Origin: Pseudoips prasinana
Lineage: Eukaryota; Arthropoda; Insecta; Lepidoptera; Nolidae
Direction: 5' to 3'
NCBI GenBank assembly: GCA_951640165.1
Contig: OX621252.1
Location: 19,303,934-19,367,933, forward strand
DNA length: 64,000 nt
The position numbers and the translations under genes are program-made. Below are positions 19,001-26,485 of the stretch, piece by piece (position 1 is the first letter of the stretch; each line of letters begins with the position of its first letter). The notes below the pieces were generated by a model. That model saw only the letters and a list, made by a program, of their open reading frames with translations, was not told the DNA's origin and did not search any database.

Positions 19001-21367
19001 AGAGGCTTCGCGACCCACAGGTTGAAAAACACTGGCATAGAGGAAACAAAGAATTATAGTCCAATGTCAAAGATGCCAACAGTATGGGCATACTAAGAAT
19101 TATTGTGTGTGTCTGTACAGATGCATGAAATGTGGGTATCCTGTAAAACTTCAGAATGTCCAAGATGGAACAGCAACACCCTGGGGAGCCCATGTGATCC
19201 TTTTGAAATAGACCTCACCCTGCTGAGGGATGAAATTCTACAAAGAAATCCTTACAAGAAAAAGAAATAAAAAACCAACACCAATTAACATTAAAAAGCA
19301 AACAACAAATAATACCTCCCAAAATAAACAATATAGGTACTCAAAATATAGAGCCAGAAAAACAAGACCACTTAAAACAGTTCCAACACTCACAATTCAG
19401 AACAGAAAAAGTCAGATATATGTAAGTATACAACAGATTGGAAATTTTTATACCATAATCCAACAAGTGAGCACTTTTATGAATCTGATAGTAGTACTAG
19501 TTGACAATCTAACAAAATGAAAGCACTAATATAGGTAGTAACACAATAGGTAGCTGCAACATAAACAGTCCAAAGAAACAAGAAGTAGAACTAATATCTC
19601 CTACTTATAGTCCACATTTTTCTTAGTTGTCATTTAAACAGATCATTTAATGATTTTTTGAGGATATCTGATCTAAAGGGAAGGGCCCTTTAGGTCAGAT
19701 ATCCTCAAAAAATCATTACCCAGTTAACGGCACCTACATCACTGATACAATTCTCAAATTAGTTGTGCTAATTCACAAATCACTCTGTTGGCAGAGGCCA
19801 TGCTGGTACAGTTGTGATCATAAAGGAGACAGTCAAGCATCACCAAATGCCATGCTACAAATATCTGACCACATCAAAACTACCAACTACCACCATTGCT
19901 GTGCAGGATAAAACTAGAGACTTCAATGTTACTACAGTGTACAGTCAGAGGGAACAGAAGGATTTCATAATTTTAAAAAGATTCAGTTAAAATTATTTGA
20001 AATCAGAATCCTGCTATGATAACTCCTCAGTTCACACACCTGTCATATTAACTCTAAGCATGGTGATAGTTGAATCTACAAGTCCAGAAAAGTTATATAA
20101 TAAATTTACTGACTGCGTGTCATTCCAGGACTTTCTTGTAGAAATTATACAACTCAATATAGTTCTGAAAACATAGGACATTGAGTTTGGAACCAAATAT
20201 ATCACAACTTTGATTCAAGAATCCTGCTGGCTTAGTACTCTTCGTCTTAGTAACAAGACATGCTACAATTACCCAGCAGAAATCAAAAGAGCTCTCCTCG
20301 AGTAACAGTAGTTAAGGCTTTGGCATAAAAGCTTTGGTTGGTTTGGTTTAGGTTCATTGTAGTTCAATCAAAATTCACTAAAGCTATTTGAAGGAACAGT
20401 GGCGCAGGTACATAAGAGTGCTAACCGTTGCTGAAATTAGTTTGTACCTTTCTATGCAGATCTGTTAGTAGGTTTTTCTGTTATTGTATTGTTATCTTTG
20501 TTACCATTGTATAGATTATTCTTCCAATAACAATAAATAAGTAATAAGTAGTTTGCGAATATAGAGGGAAGAATGCAATTTTGTTCTAAATGAAGTGTGT
20601 ACAAAATAATATTAAAATAGACAGCATATTTATGTGAATATTAATATAAATTCTTACTCCAGTCTGTGACATTCCCCAGGGTCCAGGGTTCATGCCGAAG
20701 AACATAATGCGTCTCTTTGTGTTACAATATTTTCTTACATACATTTCATATGTGTAACGTGCATAGATGGTAGGGTTGTAAACACAGTCAACTTTTTTTG
20801 GCATTGGAAAATGTTCGAGAGAAACATTAAGCTCATCTGCTAAATGTAGGAATTTTTCACTTAGGCCTGAAACTGCGTTAAGCGGGCGCCCGCGACGGGC
20901 AACCGTCGCGTGTCTTCGCGCGTGGCCACGCGGGTGGGCTCTGTAGGAACGCGACGGTGCCCAGCGCGGGGACCCGTCGCGGTCACCGGATTATTCTTTT
21001 TAACGCACTTCCACAATTACCCTTTCTGTATCGAAAGACATTGTCCTTGATCTTCTCCGAGCGTGCGTGCGACCCGTAGCACCTAGCGTAAAGCGTTATT
21101 AACTGAACAAGCCTGTGTGTGTTAGCGCTAGCGGGCACCGCGCGTGGCTCCGCGACGGGTTCCGTCGCACGGAGGCGGGCCCCGTTGCGTGGGTGCGGGG
21201 CGCGCCTCTCCGTGACGTGCGCCCGCACAGGTCCCCGCGACGGAGCAATTTTGTATGAAACCGCGCGGGTGCCCGCTTAACGCAGTTTTAGGCCTTATAT
21301 TAACTTCTGCTTCGTCGCTGGAATATCCAGAACTACAGGAGAAAAAAGTTGATACAACTTGTTCCAT
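9926..21367 (-). CDS. Smug1: SMUG1-type uracil-DNA glycosylase, five coding exons, exon 1 split by a MITE
   Basis: Exons on the minus strand: 21367-20658 (containing a 431-bp MITE at 20864-21294), 16131-16012, 11646-11503, 10718-10563 and 10054-9926. Leaving out the MITE and one TTA copy, the frame is continuous and gives 274 residues, close to human SMUG1 (270). Motif 1 [17 protein letters not shown] spans exons 1-2 with N82; motif 2 HPSPR in exon 5 has H238. The enzyme excises uracil and 5-hydroxymethyluracil in base excision repair. All exon junctions are phase 0. Exon 4 has a weak donor (GTTAAT); the others are GTAAG-type. As assembled, the unspliced exon 1 frame is broken, so this allele may be null or rely on altered splicing. 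Confidence 0.9.
10301..10339. repeat. Perfect inverted repeat, 18-bp arms, 3-nt loop
   Basis: TAATGTCCTATCTAAACT at 10301-10318 pairs perfectly with 10322-10339. It lies in SMUG1 intron 4. Confidence 0.92.
10563..10718 (-). CDS. Smug1: SMUG1 exon 4
   Basis: 52 codons, including [19 protein letters not shown], which aligns with the VVGVGR..EQRA region of vertebrate SMUG1. The acceptor is TTTCAG. The donor is GTTAAT, unusual but in the phase needed to join exon 5. Confidence 0.87.
10864..10917. repeat. Perfect inverted repeat, 23-bp arms, 8-nt loop
   Basis: Arms 10864-10886 and 10895-10917 (AGAGAAACG... / ...CGTTTCTCT). It lies in SMUG1 intron 3. The minus-strand transcript would carry the hairpin. 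Confidence 0.92.
11503..11646 (-). CDS. Smug1: SMUG1 exon 3
   Basis: 48 codons beginning [14 protein letters not shown] and containing [13 protein letters not shown] and NITPNEC, the conserved central block of SMUG1. The acceptor is TTTTCAG and the donor GTAAGT. Confidence 0.92.
12094..13374 (+). mobile_element. Mariner element, copy B (SMUG1 intron 2)
   Basis: 1,281 bp, one base shorter than copies A and C. It has the same TIRs as copy A, and TA target duplications at 12092-12093 and 13375-13376. It lies antisense to SMUG1 within intron 2. Confidence 0.97.
12281..13369 (+). pseudogene. Mariner transposase with 3' frameshift
   Basis: Identical in protein sequence to copy A through residue 303 (counted from the ATG at 12281). 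One T is then missing from the TTT run at about 13190-13191. The last ~36 residues are replaced by ~59 out-of-frame residues ending at 13369. All three catalytic Asp residues (DD34D) lie upstream of the frameshift, so the catalytic core is intact but the conserved C-terminus, ending CMGDYFD in copy A, is lost. Confidence 0.9.
13377..14150. other. SMUG1 intron 2, no recognised element
   Basis: AT-rich, with no coding frame or repeat structure that I can name. Confidence 0.4.
14504..15606. mobile_element. Foldback-like DNA transposon, non-autonomous, 9-bp target duplication
   Basis: 1,103 bp, flanked by the exact 9-bp duplication CTCCGACTC (14495-14503 and 15607-15615), which falls in a LINE reading frame. 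The terminal 35 bp align in register as inverted repeats at 26 positions (GGAACAC... against GGTACAC..., both leading to TTATTCCGA). Both arms (about 14504-14770 and 15355-15606) consist of degenerate ~19-bp units with the word ATTCCGAATTTCATAAT, in opposite orientations. The core is a GC-rich block (14840-15040) plus a minisatellite (15047-15262). No transposase is seen. The arm structure and 9-bp duplication resemble Drosophila FB elements; Mutator-like is the alternative. Confidence 0.75.
15047..15262. repeat. Minisatellite of TGCATGC/CCTGCT units
   Basis: Tandem ~19-bp units of the type TGCATGCTGCATGCCTGCT, with variants TGCATGTTGAATGCCTGCT and a short 12-bp unit. A 49-bp higher-order block (19+18+12) occurs twice. 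The palindromic word TGCATGCA-like core makes it strongly self-complementary. It lies inside the foldback-like element. Confidence 0.92.
16012..16131 (-). CDS. Smug1: SMUG1 exon 2
   Basis: 40 codons beginning [20 protein letters not shown], directly continuing motif 1 from exon 1. The acceptor is ATTGCAG and the donor GTAAGA. Confidence 0.93.
17050..18815 (+). mobile_element. 5'-truncated LINE inside the hAT element
   Basis: The reverse transcriptase coding region ends in TAA at 18717-18719. A short 3' UTR follows and ends in an (AAT)n tail at about 18795-18815. The 5' end is not defined exactly. The endonuclease is missing. Confidence 0.75.
17178..18719 (+). CDS. LINE reverse transcriptase (C-terminal part of ORF2)
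   Basis: A 513-residue open frame without stops. In order it shows [70 protein letters not shown] and the catalytic [10 protein letters not shown], followed by a C-terminal region with YLGHILTED and [18 protein letters not shown]. It belongs to the CR1/Jockey supergroup; I cannot fix the clade. The frame's start is arbitrary because the copy is 5'-truncated. It is sense-plus, antisense to SMUG1. Confidence 0.85.
   Translation: MSVNGYTKPGEIADMFMKHFKVIPLKTDELHCASEMNLSGLPINITAREINNVVKSMTRGKSPGHDGLSIEHFQYAGPHLPRVLSMLYNLCLRHSYLPTELMRTVIVPVIKNKTGDSSDKNNYRPISLATVTAKVLDGVLEHRLKEQFNPHCAQFGFRAGLSTETAVLALKHTVRYYTDRSTPVYAAFLDLSKAFDLVNYNILWSKLREKAVPIELITLFKYWYDHQINQVRWASALSGAYRLECGVRQGGLTSPTLFSLYINDLIEGLSGTGVGCSIDGKIINSITYADDVALLAPSVFALRQLLAVCESYAATHGLKYNVCKSVTMVFRVGGGKPRTVPPVHLYGEALSRVSLFKYLGHILTEDLNNDNDIERERRALSVRCNMLARRFARCTKDVKITLFKAYCQTFYTCSLWFRHTQRAYNVLRVQYNNAFRVLLGLPRFCSASGMFTESHTDSFEAIMRQRTASLLRRIRGSTNSILQVISEKLDSPFLMHWTRMHSGGASAAGRFLN
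19226..20330 (+). pseudogene. Degenerate Jockey-like LINE remnant
   Basis: Across several frames I can read endonuclease-like text ([20 protein letters not shown], then FNVTTVYS at about 19935) and linker-like text (HTPVILTLS at about 20035, KRALLE at about 20300). Stops and shifts break it. A lysine- and threonine-rich open stretch at 19230-19520 may be an upstream part. It lies in SMUG1 intron 1. Confidence 0.5.
19649..19717. repeat. Inverted repeat, 32-bp arms, one mismatch
   Basis: AATGATTTTTTGAGGATATC pairs with its complement ending at 19717 around a very short loop (AAGGG). It lies inside the LINE remnant in SMUG1 intron 1. Confidence 0.9.
20658..21367 (-). CDS. Smug1: SMUG1 exon 1, interrupted by a MITE at 20864-21294
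   Basis: The ATG is at 21367. The 5' part (21367-21295) encodes [19 protein letters not shown] and a few more residues. The 3' part (20860-20658) encodes [12 protein letters not shown] up to [18 protein letters not shown] and ends at a GTAAGA donor. The two parts join in frame if the MITE and one TTA are removed. With the MITE present, the frame entered from the ATG stops at 21128. Confidence 0.85.
20864..21294. mobile_element. PIF/Harbinger-type MITE inside SMUG1 coding exon 1
   Basis: 431 bp, GC-rich, flanked by direct TTA duplications (20861-20863 and 21295-21297). The ~31-bp TIRs start GGCCTGAAACTGCGTTAAGC on the left and GGCCTAAAACTGCGTTAAGC on the right, with 29 of 31 positions alike. 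A TTA duplication is the PIF/Harbinger hallmark. On the minus strand, an internal ATG at 21041 opens [12 protein letters not shown], which looks like the start of a MADF-domain protein, the second gene of many Harbinger elements; it stops after 13 codons. So this is a deletion derivative of an autonomous element. Confidence 0.85.
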
Positions 21368-22071
21368 AGTTTTTATCGTTAGGTTATGTCACAGAGTACA
21401 GGGTTAAGTTTAGAGCGTGATTGAAAATATTGCTATAAGGCATTTAAGCTTACAGTCTTGCACTTACTCGGCTAAAAGTTTGTATCTGTCAAGGCCGGCT
21501 CAATAATGACGCTTGTAAACATAATCACACCGTATCAACAACACACTTAGGTATCTACCTATATATTAGACAGAGAGAATCAACAATAATGTGTGCAAAG
21601 ATATTATAATATAACAAGATTGCGCACTCCAAGATTTAGTTCAAAGTAAAATGAACTCAAAGTCTTTAAGATACAGTCCATTTCTCTTTGTAGTGTACCA
21701 ATAGGAAAAAACGGACCACTTGAGAGGCTTTCGTTTTGGAATCTGTCCCTGTCTAACAGATGGCCAGCCTAAAAACTTACTTGCTTGACGTATAAAATAG
21801 TAGAATTTTTGGTCAAACACCTAGGATTATGTTTTCATATAACTATAATTAAATAATTTTTATTTATTTAAGACGTACACAACGTTTTTTTAAACTATGT
21901 CTTATTCTTTGATAGCTTTTTAAATACATTTAATTTGGGTTTAGTAAATTCAATAGCAGTATTTATAAGAAATGACGTTTACCACACTCAATTTGTAAAC
22001 AAATATGGCGAATGTTTGTTTTGAAATTATTTATCGTATTGTGCCCCAATCCAGTTCCAATTTGCTTAAAA

Positions 22072-22282
22072 ATGGTTTTAACTTGTTGCGTAAAAGGGTG
22101 TAAAAGTGAGGGTCATCTGGGGAGTGGTATTTCTTTTCACAAGTAATTGTTATCTTGTAATGTTTCTATATTTTGGCTAAGTTCAGCAACAGGGTAACCA
22201 TTCGTTACGTATTTAATGGATCGTTTTTCTAGATTTCCCAAAAACGAGGAATTGAAACAAAAATGGATGAATATTGTTCCCG
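22072..22282 (+). pseudogene. THAP-domain 5' exons of a P-type transposase remnant
   Basis: Exon 1 (22072-22142) encodes MVLTCCVKGCKSEGHLGSGI then SFH. A GTAATT donor follows. An acceptor TTTTTCTAG precedes exon 2 (22233-22282), which encodes FPKNEELKQKWMNIVPG. Joined in phase they give the C-x(3)-C, FH.FP and W landmarks of a THAP finger. The later Cys/His pair is not found: the next open stretch (from 22349) does not look like THAP, so the domain is truncated. Confidence 0.7.
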
Positions 22283-22491
22283 GTAAATAATAATCTGATT
22301 TAGCAATTAACTGTTTTATTACAAATAACATTCACATTTGTTTTAGAGTTTTTGCACATTGACACAAAATACTATTCCCCACTACCAGCCACTAAGCATA
22401 CCTACTCGAGATTGTTGCCTCTTACAACAAACGATTTTTCCAACCTGTCGTAATGTATATTAAGTATTTTATACCTACGTAATAATTGTCT

Positions 22492-22760
22492 GCTGTGTGG
22501 TGACGGCGACAAATATCAGAATCAGAATATCATCACCCCATCTCATCCCGTGGGGGGCGTAGAAGTCGACCCGAGGGAATATCTACCAGAGGACGGGAAG
22601 CAGCTTCCTTCTGAGTACTACGACCATCATACTGCGATCGCCAACCCGCCTGCCAAGCGTGGCGATTATGGCATATCCCCAATAATCGCCATAATAGATG
22701 ATTCTTGAGGGAGGCTTGTCCAGCAGTGGACTTATTTAAGCTGTAATGATGATGATGATG
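22492..22760 (+). repeat. SINE-like insert with GATGAT tail in P-type copy 1
   Basis: 269 bp flanked by an 11-bp duplication AATAATTGTCT (22481-22491, 22761-22771). It contains ACTGCGATCGCCAACCCGCC, a short palindrome, the conserved tail TTGTCCAGCAGTGGAC and (GATGAT)n. The same insertion is present in copy 2. Confidence 0.85.
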
Positions 22761-23624
22761 AATAATTGTCTATTTCACTATATCTAACACTAAAACGAGG
22801 CTACTGTTTCCTCGTGTCAGTGTTTGTTATGAGTAAATAGGTAAGAAATAGACAATTGCTACACTCTTATTAATAACAAAAGATATAAAATTATCTCAGT
22901 TGTTTAGATTAAGCCACTTAGAAGATATTTTCAATTAAGGTAGTGAGTATAGTACTATCCGTGGAATAAATTTAAAAATCGGGCCTGTAGTCTATTAGTG
23001 TTACCTGATTTTCACAATCTAATCTATATTGAATATATGTATTACAATAATTATCCTAGAATACTATAGCCGACTGACACAAAACACTTGTTGCGAAAAA
23101 GAATATAAGTAAATAAAACATATAATATACTTGAAAACTATTTGGATACATTACGAATATATAATATTTGGAAAGTCTACTGCCTTTGTCCAAAATATCT
23201 ACCACTACTCACACTTACATTAGGCGGGAATTGTACTATAAATAATTATATAATTTCCAAACGTTTAAAAAATCTACAAATAATCTTGGTATAATTTAAT
23301 TTATATTGCTTGCAGAGAGGCATACAAAATAAAGAGAGTATAAGTAACGAAAACATCTCGAATACGTATACCTAGGTATGCAGTGGGGCGAACAGTAACT
23401 TTAAAAGCACTGCACAGGTAGTATGATTATACTTCAAAAGTAAGTTTATTCATTCTCATAAAAACAAAATTTTAAATTTGGCGCGTTAAAACATTCACAT
23501 AATTCCACGACGCATGGTCACTCTATTAGAAGGAGATGCCATCCAAGACAGCTACTTCTTGCTCGGGCCGTTTTTGCTCCCTCAGTGCGCAATCTTGTTA
23601 TATTATAATATCTTTGAATGTGTG

Positions 23625-24247
23625 TGTCTCGGAGGAATAACAAGCTTGCTTGTTATTGCTCGAAGATCGGAGGTGTGTGTATAGGCCTTCGAGCATTTAG
23701 CTGTCATGGAGACGTTATCGTTTCAAATTTGCCAACAGTATTTTCTGCCGATTAATACGGGGGACGAGGTAAACACGCAAGGCACACGCGCAAAACAAAA
23801 TCTTATGCATGTAAACGCACACTATACATCTCGCATACTAACTTAAAATTTGCACACATGTTTATAATAGAGCGTATAACGCATTGTTTAAAATCACACT
23901 AAGATAATCTCTAGTGAAGGGCATTGGCTAAGGACCGGTAAGCCTGAACGATTGAACGATAGATGAATGAGTATCACCTTAGCTTTCACGAGAGGTTTTG
24001 CCCTAATGTAAAACACTGAATTAGATAGCAATATTATTTTCATACCTAATTTATGTAAATCGAAAATATATCTTTTGTAATAGACAGCAAAAAAATAAAA
24101 GAACTGAATATAGTAACTATTATATTAAACCCTAATAATGAAAATATATACTAATTATGACTTCCTTCAACAAAGTATGAACGTGATTATATCAGAAAAT
24201 GAACAAATATTATACATTTATACCTTCCTGCTTCGTTGACCAAGACT
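23625..24247. other. Intergenic; contains a piece of an unnamed repeat
   Basis: About 23630-23720 is similar to the reverse complement of 37480-37590 (shared words include CTTCGAGCATTTAGCTGTC and GGAGGAATAACA). The rest shows nothing I recognise. Confidence 0.5.
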
Positions 24248-24290
24248 TCTTTCACCATTGACTGTTGCAACAACAGTCAATGGTGAAAGA
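24248..24290. repeat. Perfect inverted repeat, 20-bp arms, 3-nt loop
   Basis: TCTTTCACCATTGACTGTTG at 24248-24267, loop CAA, perfect complement at 24271-24290. Confidence 0.93.
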
Positions 24291-24507
24291 AAACCAATAT
24301 TTTTCAACGATTTTACATTTCCCTGTAAGAAAATAGACAGTGATATTATCCATTATTACGAATTAATAATCTATCTATATCCCTACCTGAAACTGAACGT
24401 GATTTGTTATATGTATTTACCTAGGTTGGCAAAAGGGATATATTTTAACGTAGGTGTAAAAGGGTAAGTAAAACTCGCAGGATGAGATAAGAATGAATGT
24501 ATTTCCG

Positions 24508-25746
24508 TTTTTTTTTTTTTAACGTGACGCGTGCAGTTAGCCTTTTGGCTTTTACTGCTTCACCGGACAGTAGGGGTGAGCGTGGGCTCTAACCGGCCTA
24601 GCAAATATAAACTACAAACTAAGTACCCGCGCCGGAGGGCGCCCCCTGTGGGGCTCGAACCTCGGCTCTGGGCGGATACTGACGTGGAGAGGGCAAGATG
24701 TCGTGGTTTTAGGGGATTTTGTGCAACTGTCACTCTACGTTAATGCGCGACGCGGGCCTCGCTACCGGTTTAGGTCCGGATCGGGCATTCATCGGATCGA
24801 ATGCAAACTAAGGGTCATGGAGGACGCTGGTGGTCGCGACGCGTTCGCGGTCGTACTCGCGTCCGGCGAGTACGAAATATCGGTTGTGCAGTGTTGCGAG
24901 AGTCTCTAATCGAATTGATTTGGTTTAGGTATACGGTGATCTCGTCGTCCGATTCGTCTATGACGTTCTTCGGACGACGGTGTTTACGTGAGAGTCGGGA
25001 AGGAGTGTATTTGACCGCCTGTACCACCAATTTACTTGGATGGTGAGTGGCAGAGTCAAAGTACCTTTTGGACGCTTTCATCCATTGCCTGATGGTAGGC
25101 AATTGGAGGTCGGCATGGAGGCTTTTGTTACGGACGAACCACGGTGCGCCCGCGGCTCGTCGCATAAACTTGTTCTGGACTACCTGGAGGAGGTGGATGA
25201 ATTGATCCCTAGCGTGCGCGAAGACCGGGCTCGCGTAGGTCATCATGGGTCGAATGCACGTCTTGTAAATTCTCACCTTGTTTTCAAGGGACATTTTACT
25301 GCGTGCATTCAGGAGGCCGTGTAATCGATAAAGGGCAAATGAGGCACGGTTACGAGCGTATCTCAGATGGTCCTTGAAGTTTAACTTCCGATCGAGGATC
25401 ACTCCCAAATATTTGGTTTTCTTCTCCCAGGGGATCGGTTCACCAAACATTCGGACGGGATCGGCGGTGGGGACGGGGTCTATCCTAGAGAAGAGCACGG
25501 CTGCGCTCTTGGTGGGATTGACTTCGATCCTCCATTTCCTGAACCATTCGCCGAGGGCGTCGGCTGAGGATTGGAGTTCTCGGTGGATGGCTGACGTGCT
25601 CCTACTGGAGTAGTAGAGAGCTGTGTCATCAGCGAAGAGGGCAAGTTGAGCCTTATTGGGTCTGGGGATGTCGCTGGTGTACAGCGAGAACAGGAGCGGG
25701 GCAAGGACTGAGCCTTGGGGAACTCCTGCGCGTATCGGTCTGAGGG
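24508..25746 (-). mobile_element. Jockey-type LINE, 5'-truncated copy with target duplication
   Basis: The 3' poly(A) appears as a T run at 24508-24521. A 10-bp target duplication TGTATTTCCG flanks the copy (24498-24507 and 25747-25756). The 5' end breaks within the RT domain just before RAGVPQGS. Length 1,239 bp. Clean ends and an open frame suggest a fairly recent insertion. Confidence 0.9.
24815..25746 (-). CDS. Jockey LINE RT C-terminal half (truncated ORF2)
   Basis: The frame is open from the truncation point. It reads IRAGVPQGSVLAPLLFSLY, then LALFADDTALYY (the catalytic FADD), then KYLGVILDRKLNF and a C-terminal region with YKTCIRPMMTYASPVF. The protein ends at 24815. This fits the Jockey clade. 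It lacks the endonuclease and the RT fingers, so it is not functional alone. Confidence 0.85.
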
Positions 25747-25756
25747 TGTATTTCCG

Positions 25757-25909
25757 AAAATGGCGCTGCTATATATACAAAAATTTATCCCTTTTAAAGA
25801 AAAAAATGTAGGTATATTGGTAGAAATATTTTGCACTGCTACAACTATTACAATATGATAATTAACTATCTATTATATTATATATCTATCTAACTATAAA
25901 TAATTATGT
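25757..25909. other. Short spacer, nothing recognised
   Basis: AT-rich interval between the Jockey copy and the gypsy element. Confidence 0.5.
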
Positions 25910-25913
25910 ATAC

Positions 25914-26356
25914 TGTAACAATAGTACCACCTACAAATAACAGATGGCGCCACAGGAAAGATTAGAAGTCGGTGGTGAGATTCTCCGGCGGTTAACATAA
26001 TCTCTAACAATAGTACCACCTACAACTAATAGATGGCACCACAGGAAAATTAGAAGTCGGTGTTGAGATTCTCCGGCGATTAACAAAACCCCGACTGATA
26101 AATTGTTCAAGGTGTCTTCGGATAGGGACTCGATAACTGCACGCTTGATGCCTCAACCATTTGCTTGAGCATTTAAGTGTCTTCTTCGAGCACTAACTTC
26201 TGTGACTTATGTGCATCTACCTAGCTAGGTCTCATAGGTTCTAGGAAGTTTGTATTGCATTGTACTGTATTGTAATTGATATATTTGGTATCAATAATAA
26301 AACATTGTAACAAGAGTCCAGCTTTTATTGCCGTTGGTTCACCATCCCGCTTTACA
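25914..26356 (+). repeat. 5' LTR of the gypsy element
   Basis: The U3 part holds an ~89-bp imperfect tandem duplication (25916-26004 and 26005-26092; each unit starts TAACAATAGTACCACCTACA). A polyadenylation signal AATAAA is at 26296-26301. Confidence 0.97.
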
Positions 26357-26357
26357 G

Positions 26358-26375
26358 TGGCGCTCAACTTAGGGG
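26358..26375 (+). other. Primer binding site of the gypsy element
   Basis: TGGCGCTCAACTTAGGGG starts one base after the 5' LTR. It resembles the complement of a tRNA-Lys 3' end (TGGCGCCCAAC...). The tRNA assignment is from memory and tentative. Confidence 0.6.
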
Positions 26376-26485
26376 CCCATCGTGCGCGTATCGTCACCAG
26401 CGCTACGAAGTTCGTAACATCGTGCTACGACGAAGTTCTTCGAGGTTGAGACGACTGGCGCTACGAACTGCGTCCTCTTCAATTC

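Larger units (their letters stand above)
16470..19034. mobile_element. hAT element (non-autonomous) carrying an inserted LINE
   Basis: The TIRs are CAGTGTTTTTCAACCT at 16470 and its reverse complement ending at 19034, which is typical of hAT (Charlie-like) ends. The 8-bp target duplication is TCATAGAG (16462-16469) against GCATAGAG (19035-19042), one mismatch. The interior from about 17050 to 18815 is a LINE; outside that I see no hAT transposase. It lies in SMUG1 intron 1. Confidence 0.83.
21596..23616 (+). mobile_element. P-superfamily-like DNA element with THAP remnants, copy 1
   Basis: 2,021 bp. The 33-bp TIRs start CAAAGATATTATAATATAAC at both ends. The 8-bp target duplication AATGTGTG is perfect (21588-21595, 23617-23624). 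Coding remnants at 22072-22142 and 22233-22282 encode the first part of a THAP zinc finger across a small intron. An 8-bp duplication together with THAP points to the P superfamily; hAT is less likely. Most of the transposase is missing. A SINE sits at 22492-22760. Confidence 0.8.

Noticed and set aside
20983..21367. GC-rich open frames over the MITE, seemingly a longer SMUG1 N-terminus
   Set aside because: The Pro/Arg/Gly-rich text is MITE sequence read through; the frame then stops and is not linked to conserved SMUG1 residues.
24531..25613. Plus-strand frames across the Jockey copy
   Set aside because: Antisense shadows of the LINE RT frame, which has clear RT motifs on the minus strand.
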